Notes under the pieces: generated by a model
What the model saw: only the letters and a program-made list of their open reading frames with translations
Database searches by the model: none
What the model was told of the DNA's origin: nothing
Position numbers and translations under genes: made by a program
Shown: positions 5,652-5,671 of the stretch, one piece after another
Numbering within the stretch: position 1 is the stretch's first letter
How the letters are laid out: the number at the start of each line of letters is the position of its first letter
Origin: an uncultured Clostridium sp.
GTDB taxonomy: Bacteria > Bacillota > Clostridia > TANB77 > CAG-508
Assembly: GCA_900556945.1 (NCBI GenBank)
Contig: USQP01000061.1
Coordinates: 1 to 5,671, forward strand
Direction of reading: 5' to 3'
Length of the DNA stretch: 5,671 bases

Positions 5652-5671
5652 AAAAAAATATGACATTTCTT

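Overview
The window looks like an AT-rich, spore-forming member of the Firmicutes (Clostridia-like), probably an uncultivated gut or environmental lineage. The evidence is the very low GC content, AGGAGG-type ribosome binding sites, two Coat_F-family spore coat proteins and a clostridial-style PcrA helicase. It is the end of a short-read contig: bases 1-46 are not genomic but an Illumina Nextera adapter with its index.

Layout. Bases 48-245 hold the 3' end of one unrecognised plus-strand gene. Everything else is on the minus strand. From right to left these are: a ZIP-family metal transporter (5638 down to 4897), an intrinsic terminator, a 94-bp inverted-repeat element in the pcrA leader, the DNA helicase gene pcrA (4682 down to 2369), a large hairpin, a two-gene Coat_F operon (2184-1996 and 1978-1733), a terminator, a membrane-anchored M23 peptidase (1481 down to 459) and a perfect 22-bp-stem terminator. 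The genes form short independent units. Only the two coat genes look co-transcribed.

Main observation. Two unrelated genes, pcrA and the ZIP transporter, each need one +1 frame change to give a full-length, family-consistent protein (770 aa and 246 aa). Both changes fall at the same place: an in-frame CGG codon followed by A. Skipping the C leaves a GGA codon and restores the frame (CAA-C-GGA-ATT in pcrA, TCA-C-GGA-GAA in the transporter). By my manual scan these are the only two in-frame CGG codons among about 1,560 codons in the window. The tetramer CGGA also occurs six times in coding sequence in other phases, with no frame break. In both genes the unshifted frame hits a stop at the fifth codon after CGG. 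This dependence on reading phase is hard to explain by sequencing error or random decay. It suggests that CGG is an unassigned or starved codon in this organism and acts as a +1 frameshift signal, or that CGGA is read as a four-base codon. This is an inference from two sites and needs a genome-wide test.

The transporter, the repair helicase, the coat proteins and the cell-wall peptidase do not form an obvious pathway. Apart from the frameshifts and the intergenic repeats this is an ordinary chromosomal region.
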